From Bacillus sp. (in: firmicutes) (GTDB lineage Bacteria > Bacillota > Bacilli > Bacillales > Bacillaceae), in assembly GCA_031180805.1 (NCBI GenBank), contig JAPSLL010000012.1, positions 1-64,000 of the forward strand: a stretch of 64,000 nt of DNA, given 5' to 3'. Within the stretch, counting starts at the first letter, position 1. Every line of letters begins with the position of its first letter. Positions 21,952 to 32,039 of the stretch are shown one piece after another. The position numbers were made by a program, and so were the translations under genes. A model generated the notes under the pieces. The model worked only from the letters and a program-made list of their open reading frames with translations. It was not told the DNA's origin and ran no database searches.

Positions 21952-22209
21952 TTATCCTTCTTGCTGTACAAACTTCACTAACGCTTCGACTGCTTCTTGT
22001 TCATCATTACCTTCTGCAATAAGTGTAATAACAGCGTCTTTGCTAATCGCTAAGCTCATTAAGCCCATAATACTTTTTGCATTTACTTTTTTTCCGTCTT
22101 TTTCTAAAAATATGTCTGATGCAAAGCGGTTTGCCTCTTGTACAAATAATGCAGCAGGACGTGCTTGTAAACCTGATTTAAGGTGAACCTCTACTTGTTT
22201 TTCAACCAT
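21952..22209 (-). CDS. crh: HPr-like catabolite repression protein Crh
   Basis: An 85-residue HPr-fold protein. At position 15 the usual phosphocarrier histidine is replaced by glutamine (SGLQARPAA), which marks Crh and excludes sugar transport through the PTS. The regulatory serine 46 is kept in AKSIMGLMSLA and is phosphorylated by HprK, encoded at 38.5-39.4 kb in this window; P-Ser-Crh is a co-repressor for CcpA. It lies downstream of whiA in the order yvcI-rapZ-yvcK-whiA-crh, conserved in bacilli. GAGGAGATAGCT precedes the ATG. Confidence 0.95.
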   Translation of the reverse strand: MVEKQVEVHLKSGLQARPAALFVQEANRFASDIFLEKDGKKVNAKSIMGLMSLAISKDAVITLIAEGNDEQEAVEALVKFVQQEG

Positions 22210-22423
22210 AGCTATCTCCTCTTTTCATTTATTTATTTAGCACTGTTAACTTGTTAGCCCATTTCCACACAAGGTGTTCATTTCTCGCCTGTAAGGTCTA
22301 GGAAACTCATTGGCGTATTTCACCTTTTCGTTTCCCGTGACACATTTATCTATCTAGAAGTCTCACACCATACGCTACATTCAGCAACATTCAACAATAA
22401 GCTGTTTCATAAACTTTTTCTTT

Positions 22424-23374
22424 TTACTTCAATGATACTGGTTGACCCAATCGTAGCTGCTCAGCAATTTGGTCTAGTTTTCGTAATCGATGATTAATCC
22501 CCGATTTACTAATAGTGCCACTCGAGACCATTTCTCCAAGTTCTTTAAGCGTTACATCTTGGTATTCGACACGAAGCTTGGCAATTTCACGAAGCTTGTC
22601 TGGCAACGCATCAATCCCAATTTGCTCATCAATATATCGAATGTTTTCAACTTGGCGCAAAGCTGCACCAATCGTTTTATTTAAATTTGCAGTTTCACAA
22701 TTTACTAATCGATTGACTGAATTTCTCATATCACGAACAATTCTGACGTCCTCAAAGCGCAATAACGCTTGATGTGCACCGATAATATTTAAAAACTCAG
22801 TAATCTTTTCTGCTTCCTTTAAGTAGGTAATGAATCCTTTTTTTCTTTCCAATGTCTTACTGTTTAAATCAAAGGTATTCATTAACTCACATAATGAATC
22901 ATTATGTTCTTTATATAATGAGAAAATTTCAAGATGGTAGGAAGATGTTTCCGGATTGTTAACAGATCCGCCTGCTAGAAAAGCTCCCCTTATATAAGAA
23001 CGTTTGCAACATTTCTTTTTTACTAATGAACTTGAAATATTTCTTACAATCGAAAAGCCTTCTTCTAAAATGTTCAAATCCTCTAATATTTCTTTTGCGT
23101 CTTCCACTAAACGAACAATATAAACATTGTTCTTTTTTAATCTCATTTTTTTCCGTACTAGCAATTCAACAGATACATGATATTGCTTTTTAATTAATGT
23201 ATAGATCCGCCTTGCTATCGCTGCATTTTCTGTTTGAATATCTACCATAATCACTCGGTTCGAAAAGGAGAGTGATCCATTCATACGGATGAGTGCAGAT
23301 AGTTCAGCCTTTATACAGCAAGGCTTAAGTTCTAGGTTTGTTAGTTCTTTTTTTGTTTCAGATGCAAATGACAA
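22424..23374 (-). CDS. whiA: DNA-binding protein WhiA
   Basis: A 316-residue protein with a degenerate LAGLIDADG homing-endonuclease fold (about residues 1-210) and a C-terminal helix-turn-helix ([20 protein letters not shown]). In Bacillus it is chromosome-associated and affects cell division and segregation. I chose TTG at 23372-23374, giving (M)[14 protein letters not shown], because the GGGGGG ribosome binding site is then 8 nt away and the length equals that of B. subtilis; the longer GTG start would have no spacing. It lies between yvcK and crh. Confidence 0.93.
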   Translation of the reverse strand: MSFASETKKELTNLELKPCCIKAELSALIRMNGSLSFSNRVIMVDIQTENAAIARRIYTLIKKQYHVSVELLVRKKMRLKKNNVYIVRLVEDAKEILEDLNILEEGFSIVRNISSSLVKKKCCKRSYIRGAFLAGGSVNNPETSSYHLEIFSLYKEHNDSLCELMNTFDLNSKTLERKKGFITYLKEAEKITEFLNIIGAHQALLRFEDVRIVRDMRNSVNRLVNCETANLNKTIGAALRQVENIRYIDEQIGIDALPDKLREIAKLRVEYQDVTLKELGEMVSSGTISKSGINHRLRKLDQIAEQLRLGQPVSLK

Positions 23375-23404
23375 CCTCTGCACCCCCCATTCTTACCACA
23401 TTTA

Positions 23405-24373
23405 TTACGATAATTCCTGCTGAAGGATTCCATATAATAGCTTAGCCACTTTATTCGTATCATGTCTTATGACACTATTGTCATAGCAGACAATTTTATC
23501 TGTAATGACTTCAAGACCTAGCGTTTTCAGCGCCTCAATATCATAGTGTACAGGCTTAGCAAGCTCTTCCTCATATAATAATTTAATATGATCTGGGATT
23601 TCCTCTTCATTAACAAGAATCGTATTAATAAATGTGCATTTCATATGATCATATAATGCTTTCACATGGTCACTTGCTGAGAAATTCAACGTTTCCCCTG
23701 CCTGTGTCATAACATTACAAATGTAAACCTTTTTTGCTTTTGCCTTGCAAACCTCTTCTCCAATTTTCGGAACAAGTAGATTCGGTAATATACTTGTATA
23801 TAAACTACCTGGTCCGATAACAATTAAATCAGCTTTACGGATGACTTCAATTGTTTCTGGAAGCGGTTCAATATTTTGTGGAGAAAGAAAAACTCGTTTG
23901 ATTTTCTTACCAGAGAAGGGGATTTTTGATTCTCCTGAGACAATTGTACCATCTTCCATCTCTGCATTTAAGATAACGCTCATGTTTGCAGCAGGTAAAA
24001 CCTTACCACGAACATTTAAAACTGTGCTCATTTCTTTTATTGCATGGACAAAATCACCGGTAATCGTCGTCATTGCTGCTAAAATTAAATTCCCTAATGA
24101 ATGTCCTGTCAAGTTATTACCTTTATTGAAGCGATGTTGAAAAAGCTCCTCAACGAGTGGCTCAACATCTGACAAAGCTGCTAACACATTGCGAATATCA
24201 CCTGGAGGAGGAATGTTTAATTCATCGCGGAGTCTGCCAGAACTCCCGCCATCATCAGCAACTGTGACGATAGCTGTTATATCAACGGGGAACTGCTTTA
24301 ATCCTCTTAATAGTACAGATAAGCCAGTTCCACCACCTATAATAACAACCTTTGGCAATTGTTCAGTTCCCAT
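23405..24373 (-). CDS. yvcK: YvcK/MgfK family regulator (gluconeogenesis factor)
   Basis: A 322-residue Rossmann-like protein of the CofD/YvcK family. The nucleotide-sugar binding motif GGGTGLSVLLRGLK is at residues 13-26 and VTVADDGGSSGRLRDEL follows. In B. subtilis it binds UDP-GlcNAc and is needed for growth on gluconeogenic carbon and for cell wall homeostasis. Translation starts 3 nt after the rapZ stop, so the two genes are coupled; whiA follows after 30 bp. Confidence 0.94.
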   Translation of the reverse strand: MGTEQLPKVVIIGGGTGLSVLLRGLKQFPVDITAIVTVADDGGSSGRLRDELNIPPPGDIRNVLAALSDVEPLVEELFQHRFNKGNNLTGHSLGNLILAAMTTITGDFVHAIKEMSTVLNVRGKVLPAANMSVILNAEMEDGTIVSGESKIPFSGKKIKRVFLSPQNIEPLPETIEVIRKADLIVIGPGSLYTSILPNLLVPKIGEEVCKAKAKKVYICNVMTQAGETLNFSASDHVKALYDHMKCTFINTILVNEEEIPDHIKLLYEEELAKPVHYDIEALKTLGLEVITDKIVCYDNSVIRHDTNKVAKLLYGILQQELS

Positions 24374-24376
24374 TTT

Positions 24377-25285
24377 TTAATGATTCTTTCTTTTCTCAAT
24401 ATCCCTGTGGGAAACTTGAGTATGATATTCCTGTTTAAAATGGTTCGCAATGTATTCTGCTAAAGTAACTGAGCGATGCTGTCCTCCCGTGCATCCAATC
24501 GCAATCACAATTTGACTTTTTCCTTCTCGCTTGTAATAAGGCAGCATAAAGGTAAGCAAATCGATTAGTTTTTCTAAAAACTTCTGCGTCTCACTCCATT
24601 TTAGCACATAAGACGATACTTCCTCTTGTAATCCAGTTAATGGTCTCATGCTGTCAATATAATGTGGATTCGGTAGGAATCGTACATCAAACATTAAATC
24701 AGCATCAATTGGTACACCGTACTTAAAGCCAAACGATGTGACATTTACTGTAAAAGTATGCTCCACACTTGAAGAGAACTGCTTGAGAATTTTTTCTCTT
24801 AATTCCCGAGGCTTTAAGCTTGATGTATCATAAATAAGCTGTGCTCTTCCTTTAAGCTCCTCTAAAAGCTCGCGTTCAAGACCGATTCCCTCTAGCGGCA
24901 ATCCCTTTGAAGCTAACGGATGAGAACGTCTTGTTTCCTTATATCTTGTCACAAGTGTAGCATCATTAGCATCAAGGAACAGAATTTGCGGGGTTAACCA
25001 AGTGCTTTCAGATAAATCATCAAGCGCTTGGAAAAGGGAGTCAAAAAACTCGCGACCGCGTAAATCCATGACAAGCGCAACCTTGTTCATTTTTGAGCCT
25101 GATTCCTTCATCAATTCTAAAAATTTAGGAAGAAGTGTTGGAGGTAAATTGTCGACGCAAAAATATCCTAAATCCTCAAAGCTTTGAATTGCTACTGTCT
25201 TACCTGCTCCTGACATTCCTGTAATAATAACCATTTGTATTTCTTGTGGTGTTGTAGACTGCTCGATATTTGTTTCATTAGACAT
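24377..25285 (-). CDS. rapZ: RNase adapter RapZ / YvcJ nucleotide-binding protein
   Basis: A 302-residue P-loop protein. Walker A GMSGAGKT is at residues 23-30, [22 protein letters not shown] lies in the middle and the C-terminal domain has the [15 protein letters not shown] motif. In B. subtilis YvcJ hydrolyses GTP/ATP and affects competence; in enterobacteria RapZ guides RNase E to sRNAs. Which role applies here is not visible. AGGAGGAACTAGTAC precedes the ATG. It is first in a tight run with yvcK and whiA. Confidence 0.93.
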   Translation of the reverse strand: MSNETNIEQSTTPQEIQMVIITGMSGAGKTVAIQSFEDLGYFCVDNLPPTLLPKFLELMKESGSKMNKVALVMDLRGREFFDSLFQALDDLSESTWLTPQILFLDANDATLVTRYKETRRSHPLASKGLPLEGIGLERELLEELKGRAQLIYDTSSLKPRELREKILKQFSSSVEHTFTVNVTSFGFKYGVPIDADLMFDVRFLPNPHYIDSMRPLTGLQEEVSSYVLKWSETQKFLEKLIDLLTFMLPYYKREGKSQIVIAIGCTGGQHRSVTLAEYIANHFKQEYHTQVSHRDIEKRKNH

Positions 25286-25432
25286 GTACTAGTTCCTCCT
25301 TTCTACTCGTAACCATTCATCTGAATGAGAATGTTTTAGTGTCCGATTCTAATTCCTAACTTTATTATCGCTTAAACATCCATCGATTTCCATATGATGA
25401 ACAAATAATTTCATGAATTTTCACATCTATCA

Positions 25433-25891
25433 TTATTGAGGATCGAGTCGATAGGAGATGAGTTCATAATCAGGTGTATACGTAAAGGTCCCATATAGCA
25501 TTCCCGTGCCTTTCATTACATAATCGAGTATATGATAGTCGCCAGGAGCCATCGGCAATGCTTTGACATCCTCTTTCGGATGCCATTTAATTGTTCCTTC
25601 TTCTGATTCATGTACATTCGTTCCTTGAAAATCCGTAGCTAGGAAAGTAAACATCATCCATTCAGATACAATGTCTTTCCCATCCTGAATTAAGAAGGTA
25701 AAAACTCCCTTTAATTGAGGGTTTCTAATGTATATGCCTGTTTCTTCACGATATTCTCGTGTAACAGTATCTTTAATTGATTCGCCTAGCTCCATCTTAC
25801 CGCCTGGAGCTACCCACCAGCCTCTTCTTGGCTTTTGAAGGAGAAGAACGTTGTCTCCATCCATTAAGACACAATTCGTTACGCGCTGCAT
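25433..25891 (-). CDS. yvcI: Nudix hydrolase YvcI
   Basis: A 152-residue Nudix protein. The Nudix box runs from GGKMELGES to REYREETGI (about residues 30-53), with the REUXEEXGU metal-binding residues intact. The family hydrolyses nucleoside diphosphate derivatives such as oxidised dNTPs; the substrate of YvcI itself is not known to me. It heads the yvcI-rapZ-yvcK-whiA-crh group, 147 bp upstream of rapZ. Confidence 0.88.
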   Translation of the reverse strand: MQRVTNCVLMDGDNVLLLQKPRRGWWVAPGGKMELGESIKDTVTREYREETGIYIRNPQLKGVFTFLIQDGKDIVSEWMMFTFLATDFQGTNVHESEEGTIKWHPKEDVKALPMAPGDYHILDYVMKGTGMLYGTFTYTPDYELISYRLDPQ

Positions 25892-26199
25892 CTTGATTCA
25901 CCTCGTTTTTGTACTTATCAGAAAGCTCAAGGCACAACCAAAAGCAGACGTTGTAAAGCTTACTGTCACTTCGTTAGCCTTGTTCTTATCATTCTGTTTT
26001 AGTAAATTTTTTCTTGCCCTTATTCCGTTAAACCGGCAGTAATACTTGAAGCGGAATTTCGCCAAGAACACGAAGATAAGTCTCGCTTCATTATACTATT
26101 TATACGTATTCTTCACAATTAATGGAGCCTTGTTCATTCGGTATGTATGTAGAATATTAAGAAAGATTGAATCTGGTTCTAGTTTTAGAATTTAGCTAA

Positions 26200-26346
26200 G
26201 CAAGGCACTTCCGCTTTTCTATTTGTCTAGCTCCAGTGCCTAGCCCCTCGAGGTCATAAGCCATATCAGAATTGAAGGTAAACAGTACCTTCTATTCTGA
26301 TTCGGCTTATGCTTGTCGGGGCTGTGCAAGGCACTTTCGCTTTTCT
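26200..26346. repeat. Palindromic intergenic repeat element flanked by 21-bp direct repeats
   Basis: Near-identical 21-mers (20 of 21 bases) at 26200-26220 and 26326-26346 begin GCAAGGCACTT and end CGCTTTTCT. Between them lies a long imperfect palindrome: arms at 26242-26262 and 26304-26323 (AGCCCC... and ...GGGGCT, with CATAAGCC/GGCTTATG), and an inner stem CAGAATTGAAGGT (26267-26279) with ACCTTCTATTCTG (26287-26299). The TGTCTAGCTCCAGTGCCTAG part resembles a repeat I recall from many Bacillus intergenic regions. The rest of 25892-26573 contains no supportable gene. Confidence 0.7.
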
Positions 26347-26413
26347 AAATATATACGTATTATGTAGGAATCTGTTTCACTTTTTTTTGAGGAAAATTGA
26401 ACAGATTGTGGAC

Positions 26414-26450
26414 AAAAAAAAGGGAGCATAGGAAAGGGCGCCTATGCTCT
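26414..26450 (-). terminator. Intrinsic terminator downstream of trxB
   Basis: On the minus strand AGCATAGG and CCTATGCT (26441-26448 and 26425-26432) form an 8-bp stem followed by a U run (A tract 26414-26421). It lies about 125 nt beyond the trxB stop. Confidence 0.8.
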
Positions 26451-26573
26451 AAAATAAGTCTATTTATAAAAGGGGGTCAATTACTATTTATATAGTAACT
26501 CATAATTGTTTCATCCATGTTACAGGAGGGTTAAAACAGAATTACGAATGTGTAAAGTGTCTTCCATCAAGAT

Positions 26574-27530
<957 letters not shown>

Positions 27531-27696
27531 TCACTCCTCATCAAGTTGTTTACTTTGATTATCTGCTACTTTAAAACATATATCCTATCTTTTACTTATT
27601 TTCGTATATTCATCGTATAAAATATTTGCGATATATGCTATTTTTTTGCTCATCATCAAGTTTTATTGATATTTATTAATCGTATAAAAGGAAAAT

Positions 27697-29157
27697 TTAT
27701 ACCTTTGCAGTCTCCGTATCTTGTTGGATTTCTCTTACGATTTTTACATATTTCCCAACAGTTGAAACAGATATTCCATACAAATGTGCGATTCCCGCTT
27801 GACTGATTGCTTCATGTTGTTCCTGATACCACACATAATGAATAGCAGATGCCCAGCCTAAAACATTTTTCAATGAAAAATCCATATTATAAGCCTTAAG
27901 TAAAACGTGAAGGGAAAACATAACTAATTCATTATCTTTTCCATTTTGAAATAAGGCATTTGTTATTTGATAAATCAGTCCTGCACTTTTCAATCCGTCG
28001 GTGTTCTTTGCTAAAACTGCTTCCAAGAAATCTTGCTCAATTTGTGATTGCAGTCGGTTAGCTTTGAAATCAGCTAGCTTATTTGTTTGCATTGCCATAA
28101 AAATCGCATACAAACGTTCTTCTAAAGATAGGCTCGCAGCATTTAATTGATGAAGATTATCTTTTGTATTCCAAGGCTCTAATCCGATTTTACTTTTATT
28201 TTCTTTTATCACACGCTCCCACATCTGCTCTGCAAATGCAATATGGCCAGTAAAATACGCTGAATAGGATAACCAATAATAAAACGTATCATCCCCTTCA
28301 AAGCCTTGCTTGTAGAGAGAACGCAACCATTTATAAGCAATCGGATAATACCCGACAAGGGCAAATGTTGCGCCGAGCTTATAACGATGTTCATAAAGAA
28401 GTGGGTGTACGTTCGCTAACATATTTGCTATTTGTTCAACTTTCTCATCCTGACGTTCATAATAATAAAAAACTAATAAATTACAATACGCATGTAGATT
28501 ACCAGGATTTTGTTCAAGAACTGTTTGCAAATATTCCTTCGCCTTTTCCACTTCTCCAACATAAAAATAAGCAAGTGATAAATTATTATGTGCTGACCAA
28601 AATTCAGGGTATTCTTCCACAATTTCTTCAAGAAGAAGAATCGCCTCTTCAAATTGACTATTTTCCAATAGTGATTTTGCGGCATCCTGCTTAAGAATGA
28701 GATCGTCTGGATCTTTTAAAAAAGGCTCCTCATCATCACCTTCCATCGTTAGAAGGTCAATTAGGTCCTCGTTTTCCTCAAAAAATTCACCAAATGGTGC
28801 TAGTTTTGCATATTCAGTTGCACATTTATATGCTTCCTGAAATAACCCAAGATGTGCGAAATTATTCGCCATAAAGTAATGACATTCCGTCATGTCCTTG
28901 TCAACTTCATCAAGTATATATGAAAGCAATTCATTTGATTGGCTATACTTTCCCATATCGGTATAAATTGTCGCTAATTGGGAAAGCTTTACTGAGTCCT
29001 TTGGATCTAAATCCACAGCCTTTTCGAAATATTTGCTCGCCTTTTGATAATTTTGTTCTCGATAAGCCTTTAGGCCTTTATTATAGTAATATTGTCCATC
29101 TTGGAGAAACGGGACAACCTGTGCTTTTTGTTGTTTTTTGCTCAATTGTTTTCCCAC
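27697..29157 (-). CDS. TPR-repeat protein with C-terminal helix-turn-helix (YvcD-like)
   Basis: A 486-residue soluble protein. TPR units occupy the N-terminal two thirds, for example YYNKGLKAYREQNYQKASKY at about residues 24-43, and units around residues 155-230. The C-terminus has a short helix-turn-helix-like segment (SQAGIAHLYGISVSTVGKYV). I chose GTG at 29155-29157 (MGKQLSKKQ) because TGGAGGA lies 6-8 nt upstream. An extended -10 promoter (TGG-TATACT, 29193-29201 on the minus strand) lies just upstream. The gene follows trxB's conserved neighbourhood, and its molecular role is unknown. A 21-bp-period array lies further upstream. Confidence 0.8.
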   Translation of the reverse strand: MGKQLSKKQQKAQVVPFLQDGQYYYNKGLKAYREQNYQKASKYFEKAVDLDPKDSVKLSQLATIYTDMGKYSQSNELLSYILDEVDKDMTECHYFMANNFAHLGLFQEAYKCATEYAKLAPFGEFFEENEDLIDLLTMEGDDEEPFLKDPDDLILKQDAAKSLLENSQFEEAILLLEEIVEEYPEFWSAHNNLSLAYFYVGEVEKAKEYLQTVLEQNPGNLHAYCNLLVFYYYERQDEKVEQIANMLANVHPLLYEHRYKLGATFALVGYYPIAYKWLRSLYKQGFEGDDTFYYWLSYSAYFTGHIAFAEQMWERVIKENKSKIGLEPWNTKDNLHQLNAASLSLEERLYAIFMAMQTNKLADFKANRLQSQIEQDFLEAVLAKNTDGLKSAGLIYQITNALFQNGKDNELVMFSLHVLLKAYNMDFSLKNVLGWASAIHYVWYQEQHEAISQAGIAHLYGISVSTVGKYVKIVREIQQDTETAKV

Positions 29158-29267
29158 TGAAATCCTCCATTTCATTCATTTCACCGTAGGTTAGTATACC
29201 ATAAGAAAGAGTGTAGAAATAGAGGTTTTTAAAAGTAATGGGTGAATGTGGAAAGAGGTTTCGCTTT

Positions 29268-29368
29268 TGATAGTATTCGCTCTCGATATGAAAGTATTTT
29301 CTGATAAATGAAAGTATTTGCCCTCGAAATGAAAGTATTCGTCGATTAAATGAAAGTATTTGATAAAC
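29268..29368 (-). repeat. Five-copy intergenic array, unit TGAAAGTATT, period 20-21 bp
   Basis: On the + strand copies begin at 29268, 29289, 29309, 29330 and 29351, each TGAAAGTATT (first copy TGATAGTATT) followed by a variable 10-11 bp. The array lies between the hisIE terminator and the promoter of the TPR gene. A similar arrangement with another unit occurs at 43401 and 54277. Confidence 0.85.
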
Positions 29369-29370
29369 AG

Positions 29371-29402
29371 AAAAAAAAGACCCATATACAATGAGTCCTA
29401 TT
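29371..29402 (-). terminator. Intrinsic terminator of the his operon
   Basis: On the minus strand AGGACTC and GGGTCT pair around a loop and run into eight U residues (A tract at 29371-29378). The stem overlaps the end of hisIE. Confidence 0.75.
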
Positions 29403-30027
29403 TTTTCTCAACATGTCTTTCTTCAAGTACCTTTAATACATCATCAAGCGGCAGCTTTTGCTCACGTAGCAGCACCAATAAGTGGAACAATAAGTCAGCA
29501 ACCTCCCATTTAAGCTCACCGTGGTCTCTGTTTTTAGAGGCAATAATAACTTCCGCTGCTTCTTCCCCAACCTTTTTTAGGATTTTATCGACACCTTCGT
29601 TGAATAAATAAGTCGTATAAGCACCTTCTGGACGTTCTGCTTCACGTTCAGCGATGACCTTTTCTAAAGTATTAAAGATGGCAAATCGCTCTTGAAGTGT
29701 TGTAGAAGCTTGTCCATCAATTGTTTTATTAAAGCATGAATATTCACCTGTGTGACATGCTGGTCCAGCAGGCTCAACAAGGACTAAAATGGCGTCCTCG
29801 TCACAGTCATATCTTAGCTCGACGACTTTTTGAGTATTGCCTGAAGTTGCTCCTTTATGCCAGAGCTCCTGTCTTGAACGACTGTAAAACCATGTTTCCT
29901 TTGTTTCAATCGTCTTTTTTAATGACTCTTCATTCATGTATGCTAATGTTAATACTTCCTTGCTAGTAGCATCCTGTACGATTGCTGGAACGAGTCCATT
30001 TTGATCGAATTTAATTTGCTCAATCAT
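29398..30027 (-). CDS. hisI: Bifunctional phosphoribosyl-AMP cyclohydrolase / phosphoribosyl-ATP pyrophosphatase
   Basis: A 209-residue fusion. The N-terminal cyclohydrolase domain (about residues 1-105) has the metal and zinc ligands in [30 protein letters not shown]. The C-terminal pyrophosphohydrolase domain (about 112-200) has [15 protein letters not shown] and the [17 protein letters not shown] segment. It carries out steps 2 and 3 of histidine synthesis. It is the last gene of the his operon and overlaps hisF by 4 bp (ATGA). Confidence 0.96.
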   Translation of the reverse strand: MIEQIKFDQNGLVPAIVQDATSKEVLTLAYMNEESLKKTIETKETWFYSRSRQELWHKGATSGNTQKVVELRYDCDEDAILVLVEPAGPACHTGEYSCFNKTIDGQASTTLQERFAIFNTLEKVIAEREAERPEGAYTTYLFNEGVDKILKKVGEEAAEVIIASKNRDHGELKWEVADLLFHLLVLLREQKLPLDDVLKVLEERHVEKK

Positions 30028-30782
30028 CGTACGTTCACCCCCTGTTTTACTAAATAGTCTTTTACTTCTTTAACTGATGTCTCTTTATAGTGGAAGATAG
30101 ATGCCGCTAATGCAGCGTCAGCTTTCCCTTCATTAAAGGCTGCTAAAAAATGCTCTGCACTTCCGGCACCACCTGAGGCGATTACCGGAACAGAAACCGC
30201 TTCGCTAACCGCTTTATTAAGAGCTAGATTAAATCCATTCTTTTCACCGTCACTGTCCATGCTCGTTAATAAAATTTCCCCAGCACCACGTTTAACAGCT
30301 TCACGAGCCCAATCGACAACTTCCCATTCCGTTTCCTTTCTGCCACCATGTGTATACACCCGCCAGCTACCTAGAGATTCATCATATTTCGCATCAATTG
30401 CGACTACGATGCATTGGGAGCCAAAAAAGCCTGCCCCTTCTGTAATGAGATCTGGATTTAATACAGCTGCTGTGTTTAATGAAACTTTGTCAGCACCTGC
30501 ACGAAGGATTTTTTTCATATCCTCTAATGAGTTAATGCCACCGCCAACTGTGAAAGGAATTGCTAGTTGTGCTGCAACCTGCTCGACAACATCAACCATC
30601 GTTTTTCGACCTTCATGAGATGCGGAAATATCAAGGAAGACAAGCTCATCTGCACCTTCCTGATCATAGAATTTTGCTAGTTCAACAGGATCACCTGCAT
30701 CTCTTAATCCTAAGAACTGAATCCCTTTCACGACACGTCCTTCCTTCACATCTAAGCAAGGGATAATTCGTTTTGTTATCAT
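30024..30782 (-). CDS. hisF: Imidazole glycerol phosphate synthase, cyclase subunit
   Basis: A 252-residue half-barrel repeat protein. The two catalytic aspartates are present: Asp11 in [14 protein letters not shown] and the one in [19 protein letters not shown] and [11 protein letters not shown] are the phosphate-binding loops. It uses ammonia supplied by HisH. It lies 32 bp downstream of hisH; in other bacilli hisA sits exactly here, but it is absent. The paralogous HisA reaction is not performed by normal HisF. Confidence 0.96.
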   Translation of the reverse strand: MITKRIIPCLDVKEGRVVKGIQFLGLRDAGDPVELAKFYDQEGADELVFLDISASHEGRKTMVDVVEQVAAQLAIPFTVGGGINSLEDMKKILRAGADKVSLNTAAVLNPDLITEGAGFFGSQCIVVAIDAKYDESLGSWRVYTHGGRKETEWEVVDWAREAVKRGAGEILLTSMDSDGEKNGFNLALNKAVSEAVSVPVIASGGAGSAEHFLAAFNEGKADAALAASIFHYKETSVKEVKDYLVKQGVNVR

Positions 30783-30814
30783 CGGTCATATCCTCTCTTC
30801 CTATGGTTCTATCA

Positions 30815-31438
30815 TCACGCTTCCTTCACAATTTGAACGAAATTCTTTAAAATTGCTAAGCCTAGCTCACTACTTTTTTCCGGATGAAATTGAGTGCCGA
30901 AAACATTTCCTCTGCCAACGACAGCCGGGACATCGACTCCATATTCCGCTGTTGCTAATAATGTATCAGCAGCGTCTGTTTCAACATAATAAGAATGAAC
31001 GAAATATGCATAGCCTTTCCCGATTCCTGATAACAAACGATTTTCATTTCTGATATTAAGCTCATTCCAGCCCATATGTGGTACTTTCAGTGTTATCCCG
31101 TTTGTATTCTCTGGAATTTTCACGACTTTACCAGGTAGGAGTGATAAACCGTTAGCTAGACCATTTTCCTCACTTTCTTCAAATAAAAGCTGCATCCCAA
31201 GGCAAATTCCTAGCAGCGACTTCCCGTTTGCTGCAATTTTTTGAATGAAGGACGTTAACCCTGTTTCATTTAAAATCGCCATTGCATCCTTAAATGAACC
31301 GACACCAGGTAAAATATATCCGTCGGCTTTTTCTAGCTCAGCTTCCTCGCTTGAAATAAAGTAATCTACGTTCATCCGCTCTAACGCTTTGCTGACACTG
31401 TACAGATTCCCCATTCCGTAATCAATAATCGCGATCAT
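30815..31438 (-). CDS. hisH: Imidazole glycerol phosphate synthase, glutaminase subunit
   Basis: A 207-residue class I glutamine amidotransferase. The nucleophile cysteine is in LLGICLGMQLLFE, and the His-Glu pair is in FGTQFHPEKSSELG. IDYGMGNLYSVSKAL begins the protein. It feeds ammonia through HisF. The gene abuts hisB without a gap. Its stop is followed by a 32-bp spacer and then hisF. Confidence 0.96.
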   Translation of the reverse strand: MIAIIDYGMGNLYSVSKALERMNVDYFISSEEAELEKADGYILPGVGSFKDAMAILNETGLTSFIQKIAANGKSLLGICLGMQLLFEESEENGLANGLSLLPGKVVKIPENTNGITLKVPHMGWNELNIRNENRLLSGIGKGYAYFVHSYYVETDAADTLLATAEYGVDVPAVVGRGNVFGTQFHPEKSSELGLAILKNFVQIVKEA

Positions 31439-32026
31439 TTACAACATTCCTTTCGTAGAAGGAACCCCCTTAATACGCGGGTCCACGGTTGTCGCCTCAT
31501 CTAACGCTCTACCTAATGCCTTAAATACCGCTTCAATCATATGGTGTGTATTTTGACCATAATGAATAATGACATGGAGATTCATGCGCGCTTCTAGAGC
31601 AAGCTTCCATAAAAATTCGTGAACATTCTCCGTATCAAATGTCCCGACCTTTTGATTTGGGAATTCGCCTCTAAACTCAAGATGTGGACGGTTGCTTAAG
31701 TCAACGACTACTTGAGCTAATGCTTCATCCATTGGAACAAAAGCATTACCGTAACGCTTAATTCCTTTTTTATCGCCGAGTGCTTCACGCAAGGCGTTTC
31801 CTAAGCAAATACCGATATCCTCTGTCGTATGGTGATCATCGATTTCCACATCACCATCTGCATCAACTGTTAAATCAAATTGTCCGTGTTTTGTAAAAAG
31901 GTCTAGCATATGATCCATAAATGGAACATCTGTCTTTAATGATGATTGACCTTCCCCATCGATATTAAAAGATAGAGAGATTTTTGTTTCATTCGTATTT
32001 CGATCGATTGATGCCGTTCTTGCCAT
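31439..32026 (-). CDS. hisB: Imidazoleglycerol-phosphate dehydratase
   Basis: A 195-residue monofunctional dehydratase with two repeats of the same fold. Mn2+-binding motifs [10 protein letters not shown] and [13 protein letters not shown] are intact, and [15 protein letters not shown] is near residue 35. It removes water from imidazole glycerol phosphate. The start has AGGGGGC upstream. It lies between hisD and hisH. Confidence 0.96.
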   Translation of the reverse strand: MARTASIDRNTNETKISLSFNIDGEGQSSLKTDVPFMDHMLDLFTKHGQFDLTVDADGDVEIDDHHTTEDIGICLGNALREALGDKKGIKRYGNAFVPMDEALAQVVVDLSNRPHLEFRGEFPNQKVGTFDTENVHEFLWKLALEARMNLHVIIHYGQNTHHMIEAVFKALGRALDEATTVDPRIKGVPSTKGML

Positions 32027-32039
32027 TAAAATAGCCCCC

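Noticed and set aside
29191-29391. A repetitive 66-codon frame (KYFHL-type repeats)
   Set aside because: It is an artefact of the 21-bp period of the intergenic array; no ribosome binding site.
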